Source: Halieaceae bacterium
Lineage (GTDB): Bacteria; Pseudomonadota; Gammaproteobacteria; Pseudomonadales; Halieaceae
Length of the DNA: 34,319 nt
Direction: 5' to 3'
NCBI GenBank assembly: GCA_003523185.1
Contig: DPGN01000052.1
Location: 16,207 to 50,525 of the forward strand
In this document: positions 1 to 7,602 of the stretch, piece by piece
Layout of the letters: every line of letters begins with the position of its first letter
Numbering within the stretch: the first letter of the stretch is position 1
Program-made: the position numbers and the translations under genes
The notes under the pieces: generated by a model
The model's input: the letters and a program-made list of their open reading frames with translations, nothing else
What the model was told of the DNA's origin: nothing
The model's database searches: none

Positions 1-121
1 TCTCTGTCATTTCCTGATTATTCACTACGTTGTTTTCTCAGTTATTGGGAACGCCCCTAGCACCGCACACCATACCAACTGCTAAACTTACTGGGGAAGT
101 AAAAAACAATCCAAAGAGACC

Positions 122-481
122 ATGAAGAAACAAATCAAAGGCAATGCGGTTTACAGCACGGATCAGGGTCGACTTTGTCCTCAATGTCACCAGGCTGTCG
201 CTAGCTGCGTATGCGGAAGCAACCGCCCCAGCCATGTTGGAGACGGCATTGTAAGGATCTCGCGCGAGACCAAAGGGCGCGGCGGGAAAGCGGTGACGGT
301 TATCAACGGCCTTCCCGTGCCGCACGCAGAGCTAAAAGCCATCTCCAAAACGCTTAAACAAAAATGCGGCGTGGGTGGCGCAATTAAAGGCGAGCAAATC
401 GAAATCCAAGGCGATCAGCGCGCGACCTGTAAAAGCACCCTCGAACACCTTGGATTCACCTGCAAACTCGCCGGTAGCTAA
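122..481 (+). CDS. yciH: SUI1/eIF1-family translation factor (YciH-like)
   Basis: The 119-residue protein has a short N-terminal region with four cysteines (CPQCH at about 20-24, CVCG at 29-32) followed by a SUI1/eIF1 domain from about residue 45 to the end. Characteristic motifs are GRGGKAVTVINGLP and KCGVGGAIKGEQIEIQGDQR. In bacteria this family is thought to influence start-codon and initiator-tRNA selection on the 30S subunit, although its physiological role is poorly settled. The length matches YciH. The ATG is preceded by AAAGAGA as a modest ribosome-binding site. The gene stands alone on the plus strand and ends one base before the stop codon of the convergent oxidoreductase gene, so there is no room for a separate terminator. 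Confidence 0.93.
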   Translation: MKKQIKGNAVYSTDQGRLCPQCHQAVASCVCGSNRPSHVGDGIVRISRETKGRGGKAVTVINGLPVPHAELKAISKTLKQKCGVGGAIKGEQIEIQGDQRATCKSTLEHLGFTCKLAGS

Positions 482-482
482 A

Positions 483-1598
483 TTAGAAGGTAATGAGTGC
501 CTTTTTACCCGTAGCTCGTACACCGTATTTTGCGCCTGCCCCCGGAGTAACGGACTCGGCTAGAGAGATTCGATCAGAATAGCCACTCGCAAAGGTCGTC
601 GTGAGTTCCGCAACGACTCTTGCCTGCATACGGTCTACCACTTCACGACCCGCCTTCATCATGAACGGAGTCAAAAGCCATCCGCCAATACCCCACGAGA
701 AGCCGTAGCCCCGGTTAAGCGTGGTGGGTGCAAGATCGAGCGCGCCGTAAATGTACAGTTGCTTAAATTCATTCGATCCGTAGCGAGACCATTCAGTCAT
801 ACGCTGCACCGCAGCAGCCTCCATGGCCATCAGAATAGCGTTACCCAACTTTCCCCCACCAATCGCATCAAATGCCAACGTGGCTCCCGTCGCATTGAGC
901 GCGACTGTCAACTGCTCCGCAAAGTCAGTATCTGAACTGTTTACCACATACTCAGCACCTTGCGACTTGAGGAGACTAACCTGCTCCTCGCTTCTAACAA
1001 TATTGACCAACGGGATGCCCTCGTTAAGGCAAATACGGTTCAACATCTGTCCGAGGTTCGAGGCAGCCGCTGTGTGAACGATTGCCTTATGACCCTCCAT
1101 CTTCATGGTCTCTACGAAGCCGAGAGCCGTCATTGGGTTCACGAAGCACGAGGCCCCCTCCTCTGGCGTTGTGCTATCCGGCAAGGGAATGCACTGGAAA
1201 ATCGATACTGTTCGGTAGTCCGAGTACATTTCTCCACCGAATAGCGCGACGCGCTTTCCGAGCAGTGCCTGCGCTTCAGGGCTGGCACCGGCCTCGACAA
1301 CAGTCCCACAAGCTTCGTTTCCGACCGGCAGCCACTCCCCAACTCGTGTGGCCATGGCACGCATTGCCGGCGCGGGGACATCAAGCACGATAGATGCGTG
1401 TCCGTTACGCTCTGAGGCACGAATCGAACCGACATCAGCTGCACCGAACATGAGTCCCAGATCGGAAGGGTTGATGGGCGACGCCTCGATCTTGACCATC
1501 ACCTCGTTATCTTTGGGCGACGCGATATCAACCTCAAATAAGGCACATTCGATCGTGCCCTCTTCGTGGACACAAGACTGCATTTGGAGACTTTTCAT
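483..1598 (-). CDS. Medium-chain dehydrogenase/reductase, quinone oxidoreductase-like
   Basis: The 371-residue protein belongs to the MDR (zinc-type alcohol dehydrogenase/quinone oxidoreductase) superfamily. An N-terminal GroES-like domain (about 25-150, with EASPINPSDLG and GNEACGTVVEAG) is followed by a Rossmann NAD(P)-binding domain (IVHTAAASNLGQML near 170-185, FDAIGGGKLG near 245). The catalytic-zinc GHE signature of true alcohol dehydrogenases is not visible, so it is probably a zinc-independent reductase of quinones or enones; the substrate cannot be read from the sequence. The ATG at 1598 has GAGGG about 9 nt upstream. It lies downstream of the lytic transglycosylase on the same strand with a 76-nt gap, and converges on yciH. 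Confidence 0.85.
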   Translation of the reverse strand: MKSLQMQSCVHEEGTIECALFEVDIASPKDNEVMVKIEASPINPSDLGLMFGAADVGSIRASERNGHASIVLDVPAPAMRAMATRVGEWLPVGNEACGTVVEAGASPEAQALLGKRVALFGGEMYSDYRTVSIFQCIPLPDSTTPEEGASCFVNPMTALGFVETMKMEGHKAIVHTAAASNLGQMLNRICLNEGIPLVNIVRSEEQVSLLKSQGAEYVVNSSDTDFAEQLTVALNATGATLAFDAIGGGKLGNAILMAMEAAAVQRMTEWSRYGSNEFKQLYIYGALDLAPTTLNRGYGFSWGIGGWLLTPFMMKAGREVVDRMQARVVAELTTTFASGYSDRISLAESVTPGAGAKYGVRATGKKALITF

Positions 1599-1674
1599 AC
1601 TATTTTCCCTCGTTGTTTTTCTGGTTGGTGCCTTATTGATCAGTCAACCTCAGAAAGAATGCAATCGAGCTTGA

Positions 1675-3600
1675 TCAATAGAGATAATCGCGCTCACTTT
1701 CACTTAGCATCTCTGCCGGCTTCCCTGCTTTGAGGCGATATATTACGTTGTAAGCTAAAACAGCGCGAACATACTCGCGCGTCTCTTTAAACGGAATCGT
1801 GTCCACCCATCGCGCGACACTCATTGTGCCCTCACTCCACCGCCGCACGCGGTTGGGGCCTGCGTTATAGGCCGCCAAAGCTAACACACGATTGCCATCG
1901 TACTGTTTGATCAAGTCTGCGTAATACAGTGCGCCAACCGCCGTGTTATAGCCCGGACGCATCAGACGCGAGCGACTGTAGCGATAATTGTGCTTTCGTG
2001 CGGTTAAACGGGCGGTGCTGGGCATTAGCTGCATCAACCCTCGCGCGCCGACCTCAGAAACCGCATCGGGAGCCATTGCGCTCTCTCGTCTCGCTACAGC
2101 AAATAGCTCCTCAACATCCAAGCCTGACTCTGCGGATGCATTCGTAAATTCAGATTCGTACACGATAGGAAACCGCAAATCCACACGGCCCCACGCCTGC
2201 GCCGCCGCCGCGGCTTCGATGGCAAGGCTGTGCCACTCCGATTCCGCTGCTAACTCAGCGAGACTCAAAGCCACAGCGGGATCATCAAGCGCGGCCCTGA
2301 ATTCACTCCTAGCCTCCCACGTCATACCCACTGCGATGAGCTCCCGGACCCGTGCAACGTCGCTACTGTTAGCGGCCGGCGATGCTACTATTTCGTCGGG
2401 CGCCAAGCTCGGTGGCAGTGAGAGAATCTCTGCCGCCAGGTAGGCATGGAAGCCCCGCCCTGCCGCCAGCGCATTGAGTTCCGCCTCAGAGCGCTTTGCC
2501 TCACCTGGCGCGGCTGCCATGACGCGCCAATAGCGCCACTCATCGCTTGTCTGACGACTCGCAGACAGCCACTTGTACCCCTGTCGAAAACTCGACCAAT
2601 CCGCCTCGGCAATCGTGGATCTCAGGTAAATCTCGGTCAGCTCGTCATCACGTAACTCCGCCAATCGGGATGTAACCCAGTCCAAAGGAGCGGCGCTCTT
2701 TGCAAATAAACTATGGCGCACAATCAGGCTGTTCATCACAGTTTGCTGTGTTGCATCGAACTCGAATCGCGTCGACAGCGCCTGCATGGCATCCAGTGCG
2801 CGCTTGGGATTTACTTTGGCTAATCGCTTCACGCCCATGTGGGCAATGTCTCGCTGACGAGGAAGCGAACCGCGAGTCTTGCGAGTAACGCGATCGGGCC
2901 GGCTGTAGATCTCACCCAAATCGTCAAGACTGGGCTTTAATTCTGCGGATGCAAAACGTTTTAAATAACGTAGCAGGGTAGAGTTACGCGCATCAGCGGC
3001 TTTCAACGCCCTCTCCCAGACCACATCATCCGATGGACCGGACTTTCTATACCAAGTCTTAAATACAGGATCACAGGCCTTGATTTGAGACTTACCTACG
3101 GTCCATACCCGATTCAAAAGCGGTGTCGCTTTGGCGGTTTCCCCTGTCATCAAAAGCGCATGCGCGCGGTGACAGATCAGCTCCGTGCTGAGCCTTAAGC
3201 CCTCTGTCACCTCGACGACAGCACGCCATCTTCGATCCTCTATTTTGTGCCGCACGAAACTACGCAAGGTCCGCATAGCAATTGGGGACGTGCCTGCTGA
3301 CTGCAAAAATGCTATGACGTCCTCAGGCTTACCGTAATGTAAGTCCCCCTCGATCACGAGCGCATCGAGGTAGACGGCAAGTGGATAATGATCCAACTCT
3401 TGGCGCAAACTCTGATACCGTGGGCCAACGCCTGTACGGAGCTCTCTCACGGCTGATTTAAACTTGTCGCGATCGCTGATCTGGCTCGCCGCCTCCTCTA
3501 CTTCAGTCGCGCTTGCGACTAGAGGACCGAGCGACAGCAGACAACAAGCCATTACTGTGCGAGAGTTTCGGAAAATACAACTGAACATCTCGGGGAGCAT
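1675..3600 (-). CDS. slt: Soluble lytic murein transglycosylase (Slt70-like)
   Basis: This is a periplasmic enzyme that cleaves the MurNAc-GlcNAc bond of peptidoglycan to give 1,6-anhydromuropeptides. An N-terminal signal peptide (basic start, hydrophobic VMACCLLSLGPLVASA) is followed by a long helical repeat region, the Slt70 U-domain, and a C-terminal goose-lysozyme-like SLT domain. The catalytic Glu is in RRESAMAP near residue 506, followed by VGARGLMQLMPSTA and LALAAYNAGPNRV, the classic ES, GLMQ and AYNAG motifs. About 641 residues is typical of Slt70. The reading frame is open to a TTG at 3624, but the ATG at 3600 gives a more usual signal peptide. It is divergent from selD, whose start is 69 bp away. 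Confidence 0.92.
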   Translation of the reverse strand: MLPEMFSCIFRNSRTVMACCLLSLGPLVASATEVEEAASQISDRDKFKSAVRELRTGVGPRYQSLRQELDHYPLAVYLDALVIEGDLHYGKPEDVIAFLQSAGTSPIAMRTLRSFVRHKIEDRRWRAVVEVTEGLRLSTELICHRAHALLMTGETAKATPLLNRVWTVGKSQIKACDPVFKTWYRKSGPSDDVVWERALKAADARNSTLLRYLKRFASAELKPSLDDLGEIYSRPDRVTRKTRGSLPRQRDIAHMGVKRLAKVNPKRALDAMQALSTRFEFDATQQTVMNSLIVRHSLFAKSAAPLDWVTSRLAELRDDELTEIYLRSTIAEADWSSFRQGYKWLSASRQTSDEWRYWRVMAAAPGEAKRSEAELNALAAGRGFHAYLAAEILSLPPSLAPDEIVASPAANSSDVARVRELIAVGMTWEARSEFRAALDDPAVALSLAELAAESEWHSLAIEAAAAAQAWGRVDLRFPIVYESEFTNASAESGLDVEELFAVARRESAMAPDAVSEVGARGLMQLMPSTARLTARKHNYRYSRSRLMRPGYNTAVGALYYADLIKQYDGNRVLALAAYNAGPNRVRRWSEGTMSVARWVDTIPFKETREYVRAVLAYNVIYRLKAGKPAEMLSESERDYLY

Positions 3601-3669
3601 GAAGCTCTCTGACCCTTTTTTCAATCCAAATACGAGCGCCTAAACGGCAAACAAGACAACGCGGTAACC

Positions 3670-4725
3670 ATGGACTCAAATACGATCAAGTTGACACAAT
3701 TCAGCCCAGCCGCTGGTTGTGGGTGCAAATTATCCCCTGAGACGCTTCGAGAAATTCTGGCCCCTGTGGAAATCGATGCACTCGAGGACAGCACGTCGCC
3801 CCTACTGGTCGGGAACAGTAGTCGCGATGATGCAGCCGCCATTGATATTGGTGGCGGAAGAGCTCTGCTGAGCACCACCGATTTCTTCACGCCGATCGTT
3901 GATGACCCCTTTGAGTTTGGACAGATTTCGGCAACCAATGCGATCAGTGATATCTATGCCATGGGCGGACATCCCACTGTAGCCATCGCCATCTTAGGCT
4001 GGCCCGTGGATAAACTCGCGCCCGCTATTGCGAGCCACGTACTGGCAGGCGCACGTCAGACATGTCGAGAAGCCGGCATCGCACTAGCGGGTGGCCATAG
4101 CATCGATATCTCGGAGCCCATTTTTGGTCTCGCTGTGTCGGGCCTTGTCGATATCGAGAACCTAAAGCAGAACAATACCGCTCAAAGTGGGGACACCCTT
4201 TTCCTGACTAAACCGTTGGGCGTTGGGATCATTAGCACAGCCATAAAACGCGGTAAGGCACAAGCGAGTGACATTGAACTTGCCAGCCAGAGCATGCGTT
4301 CGCTTAACCGCATTGGCCCCTCACTGGCTAGTATTAATGGTGTCAACGCCCTGACGGATGTCACGGGTTTTGGTCTGTTAGGGCACCTGACTGAAATCAT
4401 GATGGCGAGTGAGCTTGATGCCGAGATTTCCTGGTCTCAGATCCCAAAACTGCCGAATCTTGAGCACTACGTAGAAGAGGGATGTGTTCCCGGGGGGACG
4501 GGACGCAATTACGCGTCGATTGCACAGCATTTACCAACACTCAACGAAACCCAGCTCGCCATTCTCTGTGACCCACAAACCAGTGGTGGATTACTCGTCA
4601 CGGTTCAACCGGAGGCTATTGATGAGGTCGCTGCGATTTTGGAAGGAGCAGGACTCCCCTTCAATCCGATTGGACGCCTAAGCAAGCAACTCAATGAAAA
4701 AGCAACACTGAGACTCAGTGACTAA
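3670..4725 (+). CDS. selD: Selenide, water dikinase (selenophosphate synthetase)
   Basis: SelD converts selenide and ATP to selenophosphate, the selenium donor for selenocysteine and 2-selenouridine synthesis. The 351-residue protein has the AIRS/PurM two-domain fold. The catalytic N-terminal loop reads AAGCGCK, with Cys17 and Lys20 at the positions known to be essential in E. coli SelD. The active residue is Cys rather than selenocysteine (codon TGT; no in-frame TGA). Other SelD motifs are ALLSTTDFFTPIVDDP, AGGHSID, LTDVTGFGLLGHL and CDPQTSGGLL. The next gene, mnmH, starts inside the last codons (8-nt overlap), so the two are translationally coupled and form a selenium-to-tRNA unit. Confidence 0.97.
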   Translation: MDSNTIKLTQFSPAAGCGCKLSPETLREILAPVEIDALEDSTSPLLVGNSSRDDAAAIDIGGGRALLSTTDFFTPIVDDPFEFGQISATNAISDIYAMGGHPTVAIAILGWPVDKLAPAIASHVLAGARQTCREAGIALAGGHSIDISEPIFGLAVSGLVDIENLKQNNTAQSGDTLFLTKPLGVGIISTAIKRGKAQASDIELASQSMRSLNRIGPSLASINGVNALTDVTGFGLLGHLTEIMMASELDAEISWSQIPKLPNLEHYVEEGCVPGGTGRNYASIAQHLPTLNETQLAILCDPQTSGGLLVTVQPEAIDEVAAILEGAGLPFNPIGRLSKQLNEKATLRLSD

Positions 4726-5854
4726 AACCACATTGTCACGTCTCGATTCATCTACCTTCGAGCAACTGTTCCTCGAAGACAGACCGCTGATTGACACCCG
4801 CGCACCGATCGAGTTTCAGCGGGGTAGTTTTCCTTCAGCGGTTAACATCCCACTCATGACCGACGACGAGCGCGAGCAGGTGGGCATTTGCTACAAGGAA
4901 CAGGGGAAGCAAGCGGCGGTCGCATTGGGTCACAAACTCGTGTCGGACAATACCAAAGAAGAACGCATTGCGGCATGGATCGAGCAAGTAAAACGTCAAG
5001 AACATGCCGCTCTTTTTTGTTTTAGAGGTGGGCTACGATCCCAGACGGTGCAAAGCTGGCTGGCTACCAGCGGGTATCAAGTTCCCGTGGTCAACGGCGG
5101 TTACAAAGCTCTCCGCTCTTACCTACTCGCATCGCTTGAAGAATGCGTGTCCCAATTGAATCTTATTGTGATTGGCGGAAGAACAGGGGTTGCGAAGACC
5201 GCTTTGCTGAATCAAGCCTACGACACGCTAAGCTGCCCGGTGGTCGATTTAGAAGGCCTTGCACACCACAGGGGCAGCGCTTTTGGGAAACGCGCCGAAT
5301 CGCAACCAACTCAGATCAACTTTGAGAATCATATTGCCATTGAACTGTTGAAACTGCGGGCATGTGGTCATCAGCAAATGATCATGGAGGATGAGAGTCG
5401 ATTGATCGGCCGGTGTGCACTACCCCTCACGCTGCAGGAAAAGCTCCGTGAGGCGCCTCTCGTCATACTGGAGGCGAGTCTTGAAGACCGAGTTCACCAC
5501 TCCTGGGAAAATTATATTTTAAGTAACTACCGAGAACAGGTGGCGCTTTGCAACTCAGACGAAGTCGCATTTACAGCCTTTGCGGATGCGTTAAAGCTCA
5601 GCCTTGGGAACATTCGTAAGCGTTTGGGCGGTGCGCGGCACCAAGAACTCGCCAAGGTACTGGAGGCCGCATTGCTGGCTCACCAACAGGGTGACCCAGA
5701 ACCCCACAAGCAATGGATTGAAGTATTGTTGCGGGACTACTACGACCCCATGTACGACTACCAACTGAAGTCAAAACAGCGACATGTCGTCTTTCGTGGC
5801 AACTTTACCGAGGTCTTAGAATTCCTTTCACAATCAATCAACCCCGCCGAGTAA
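4718..5854 (+). CDS. mnmH: tRNA 2-selenouridine synthase
   Basis: MnmH (SelU/YbbB) replaces the sulfur of 2-thiouridine at wobble position 34 of certain tRNAs with selenium, via a geranylated intermediate, using selenophosphate from SelD. The 378-residue protein has an N-terminal rhodanese domain with catalytic Cys101 in LFCFRGGLRSQ and a C-terminal P-loop domain. The P-loop reads GGRTGVAKT (153-161), with Ala where the Walker A consensus has Gly before the Lys; this is unusual. The start is GTG at 4718, overlapping selD. The last 17 nt overlap the 3' end of the convergent methyltransferase gene. Confidence 0.96.
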   Translation: MTKTTLSRLDSSTFEQLFLEDRPLIDTRAPIEFQRGSFPSAVNIPLMTDDEREQVGICYKEQGKQAAVALGHKLVSDNTKEERIAAWIEQVKRQEHAALFCFRGGLRSQTVQSWLATSGYQVPVVNGGYKALRSYLLASLEECVSQLNLIVIGGRTGVAKTALLNQAYDTLSCPVVDLEGLAHHRGSAFGKRAESQPTQINFENHIAIELLKLRACGHQQMIMEDESRLIGRCALPLTLQEKLREAPLVILEASLEDRVHHSWENYILSNYREQVALCNSDEVAFTAFADALKLSLGNIRKRLGGARHQELAKVLEAALLAHQQGDPEPHKQWIEVLLRDYYDPMYDYQLKSKQRHVVFRGNFTEVLEFLSQSINPAE

Positions 5855-7022
5855 AGACTGATAGCGTCTCAATGTGTGGAGTTTGAGGAAACATATCCAG
5901 TCCTGATGCCTCATCAAGATCCAGTCCGCAACTTTGCAAAAATGCCGCGTCGCGCTCCCAAGTCGTCAAATCGCAGGAGACATATACAACCCACTGAGCT
6001 CTTGTAAACCATGGCTTTAACGCCTCTCGCTCTTTGAGACCGTCTCGTGGAGGGTCTAGAACAACCCCAATGCCAGGCTGAGACTCCGGCATGTTATCGA
6101 CAATACTGTGTTGTGAGAATAAATTGATCCGCACGGGTTGCACCTTGGATAGGTTGCGCGCCGACAAGGCCTTGAGGCACGTTTCATCCCCTTCGATCGC
6201 GATTATGGGTACGTCCACTTGTTCTGCAATCACTTCCGTCAGGTTGCCCGAGCCGCAGAACAGTTCGAATACAGCATCGGGCCTCGATAAGTGAGCTAGT
6301 CGAATCCTCAGCCAAGCACGTAATTGCTCATTTTGTTCTGAATTGCCCTGTCGAAAAGTTTGACGCTGATTGACCAGCGGGGTGCCCCGCTCATCATCAA
6401 TATCAATGGTTGTCCATTGACGATTCTTGCTGGTACGCCAATCACTGTTGGGCAGGGATCGACGAAGTACTTCCAAGTGCAGTTGGTTCACTTCATTCAA
6501 GACAGGACAGTAAGTCACATCGACTATCTCATGTGACCCCTGAGCAACATAACCTAGCTTGACGCCATTGGATTTAAATTGGGCGCGATTGCGATAAGCG
6601 AGGGCGTGGCTCGCCCCGAGCATAGAGCAGCTAGCTGCGTTGCTGTTGATTCGTTCAAGGACCTTCTCCAGTCGCGCTTGCTTCTGCTTAAGTTGAGTCG
6701 GGTAGTCGACAAACATCCAAGGACAACCACCACAGCTTCCCTCTCGATGATACCCACACTCAGGTGTACGCCGCGCCTCCGACGGCTGAAGGAGCGAAAT
6801 GAGTTCGGCCGACGCAGATTTACCCCGTCGCGATCGCTCTATCTCGACTTCCTCGCCCTGCCAAACACCTGCCACAAAGACCACCTGCCCATCAGGTGCC
6901 TGAACCACACCGCGACCATCAGTGCTGAGATCGCGAACAACACCCGTAAAGCGGTCCTTGAGTACCGGAGTCGACAATCGTGACGCATCAGATCGATTGA
7001 TTTTTACTTTACGACGTGACAA
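5838..7022 (-). CDS. rlmD: RNA 5-methyluridine methyltransferase, RlmD/TrmA (RumA) family
   Basis: A SAM-dependent enzyme of the family that methylates C5 of uridine in rRNA or tRNA. Domains in order are a TRAM domain (about 22-75), an iron-sulfur motif (CGYHREGSCGGCPW near 88-101 plus a later YCPVLN cysteine), and the methyltransferase domain with SAM motif FELFCGSGNLTE, VVLDPPRDGLK, the nucleophilic cysteine in YVSCDLTTWERD, and DMFPQTPHIETL containing the general-base Glu. The Fe-S motif points to RlmD (23S rRNA m5U1939) rather than TrmA. At 394 residues it is somewhat shorter than E. coli RlmD, so a paralogue is possible. The first codon is TTG; no better start is evident. The 3' end overlaps mnmH on the other strand. 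Confidence 0.85.
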   Translation of the reverse strand: MSRRKVKINRSDASRLSTPVLKDRFTGVVRDLSTDGRGVVQAPDGQVVFVAGVWQGEEVEIERSRRGKSASAELISLLQPSEARRTPECGYHREGSCGGCPWMFVDYPTQLKQKQARLEKVLERINSNAASCSMLGASHALAYRNRAQFKSNGVKLGYVAQGSHEIVDVTYCPVLNEVNQLHLEVLRRSLPNSDWRTSKNRQWTTIDIDDERGTPLVNQRQTFRQGNSEQNEQLRAWLRIRLAHLSRPDAVFELFCGSGNLTEVIAEQVDVPIIAIEGDETCLKALSARNLSKVQPVRINLFSQHSIVDNMPESQPGIGVVLDPPRDGLKEREALKPWFTRAQWVVYVSCDLTTWERDAAFLQSCGLDLDEASGLDMFPQTPHIETLSVFTRRG

Positions 7023-7153
7023 ATCTAAGCTCGCCCTACAACAAATAAGAATAATGGTACCAAGCAGGCCTCGGGGGAGAGAATGGTTCGAATAGCAGAG
7101 GGCGATAAAAACGGCAGTTTTCTAGGTTGGATTCGCGAAGCCTGGAGCGCTAA

Positions 7154-7318
7154 GCATCGACACGCACTCCTCTCACCGTGAGCGCAGGTGTGTCGTTATT
7201 CCCTCTTTTTGAGCATTTCGACGAGACAGTAGAGCGTGTGACCACTGCCCTTCAAGAAGCCCACACGGCGGGCAAGAATTGTGTCAAAGCGCACTGGCGA
7301 ACCGGAGTGGCGCTATGA
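7154..7318 (+). pseudogene. Probable remnant of a GGDEF-domain C-terminus
   Basis: The interval 7023-7328 holds no intact gene. In one plus-strand frame, open from just after a TAA at 7151 to a TGA at 7316, the translation reads PLTVSAGVSLFP and then VERVTTALQEAHTAGKNCV. This resembles the end of GGDEF (diguanylate cyclase) domains, where a TVSAGVA-type strand is followed by a helix of the RADRALYEAKRAGRNRV type. A second short frame upstream (ATG 7083 to TGA 7181, containing WIREAWSAKHRHA) could be the preceding helix, offset by a frameshift. No GGDEF catalytic motif is present. It ends 10 bp before the 3' end of the split tRNA. The similarity is judged by eye and is modest. Confidence 0.4.
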
Positions 7319-7328
7319 CATTGAAAGG

Positions 7329-7373
7329 TGGCGCCGCTGGCAGGGATCGAACCTGCGGCCTTTCGCTTAGGAG
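7329..7373 (-). pseudogene. 3' half of disrupted tRNA-Arg(CCT)
   Basis: Reading the minus strand from 7373 down to 7329: anticodon loop CTCCTAA (7373-7367), anticodon-stem 3' strand GCGAA (7366-7362), variable loop AGGCC (7361-7357), T-arm GCAGG/TTCGATC/CCTGC (7356-7340), acceptor 3' strand CAGCGGC (7339-7333), discriminator G and an encoded CCA (7331-7329). Sequence 5' of the loop (7374 upwards) does not supply a matching acceptor or anticodon strand: the two base pairs next to the loop would be G-G and C-C mismatches, and no GCCGTTG occurs upstream. The missing half lies 1.36 kb away at 8727-8764. Confidence 0.9.
7367..7373. repeat. Left 7-bp direct repeat (att core), TTAGGAG
   Basis: TTAGGAG here is identical to TTAGGAG at 8727-8733 and is the exact complement of the CTCCTAA anticodon loop. 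A 7-bp crossover region coinciding with a tRNA anticodon loop is typical of tyrosine-recombinase attachment sites. Sequence to the left is tRNA and sequence to the right belongs to the insertion. Confidence 0.8.
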
Positions 7374-7412
7374 CGAAACGGTCATTGCTTACCAACGGAG
7401 CTTGTCGAGACT

Positions 7413-7430
7413 GTATCCTTTGTATCCTTT
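7413..7430. repeat. Tandem 9-bp repeat GTATCCTTT x2
   Basis: Two perfect head-to-tail copies of GTATCCTTT (7413-7421 and 7422-7430) lie in the left arm of the insertion, about 45 bp from the crossover core. Short directly repeated arm sites are common in integrase attachment regions, but two 9-mers may also be chance. Confidence 0.45.
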
Positions 7431-7468
7431 TCGAATCAAACCATTTACAACCAAAATAAAGCCTTCAT

Positions 7469-7497
7469 TTGAGAAAGCGTTCCCTTGCACGTAGACT
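7469..7497 (+). promoter_or_regulatory. Sigma70-type promoter for the inserted tRNA-Arg
   Basis: TTGAGA (7469-7474, five of six to consensus) and TAGACT (7492-7497, four of six) are separated by exactly 17 bp. The tRNA begins 9 bp after the -10 element, the usual spacing for a tRNA promoter with little leader. It lies wholly inside the insertion, so the inserted tRNA does not depend on host sequence for expression. Read-through would also transcribe the sulfotransferase. Confidence 0.65.
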
Positions 7498-7505
7498 AAT
7501 TTTGA

Positions 7506-7581
7506 GCCCTCGTCGCTTAACAGGATAAAGCCCACGCCTCCTAAGCGTGTTCTGGAGGTTCGAGTCCTCCCGAGGGCGCCA
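7506..7581 (+). tRNA. tRNA-Arg(CCT), complete, carried by the insertion
   Basis: This is a 76-nt cloverleaf with encoded CCA. Acceptor GCCCTCG (7506-7512) pairs with CGAGGGC (7571-7577). The D-arm runs from 7515 to 7531. Anticodon stem CACGC/GCGTG encloses loop CTCCTAA (7538-7544; anticodon CCT at 7540-7542). T-stem GGAGG/CCTCC encloses TTCGAGT. The discriminator is G and CCA is at 7579-7581. It reads AGG codons. Outside the anticodon loop it is unlike the disrupted host tRNA: the acceptor and D-arm differ, and the TTAA..GGATAA-type D-loop is reminiscent of E. coli argW. It is therefore not a duplicated copy of the interrupted gene. Confidence 0.95.
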
Positions 7582-7602
7582 TTTCGGTAACAGAGTGACT
7601 GC

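Noticed and set aside
3670..4725. SelD as a selenoprotein
   Set aside because: The catalytic residue is encoded by TGT (Cys17); there is no in-frame TGA.
7329..7412. Minus-strand sequence across the left core taken as a complete second tRNA-Arg(CCT)
   Set aside because: It has a D-arm-like stretch and a good T-arm, but no matching 5' acceptor strand, and the two pairs beside the anticodon loop are mismatched. The true 5' half is at 8727-8764.
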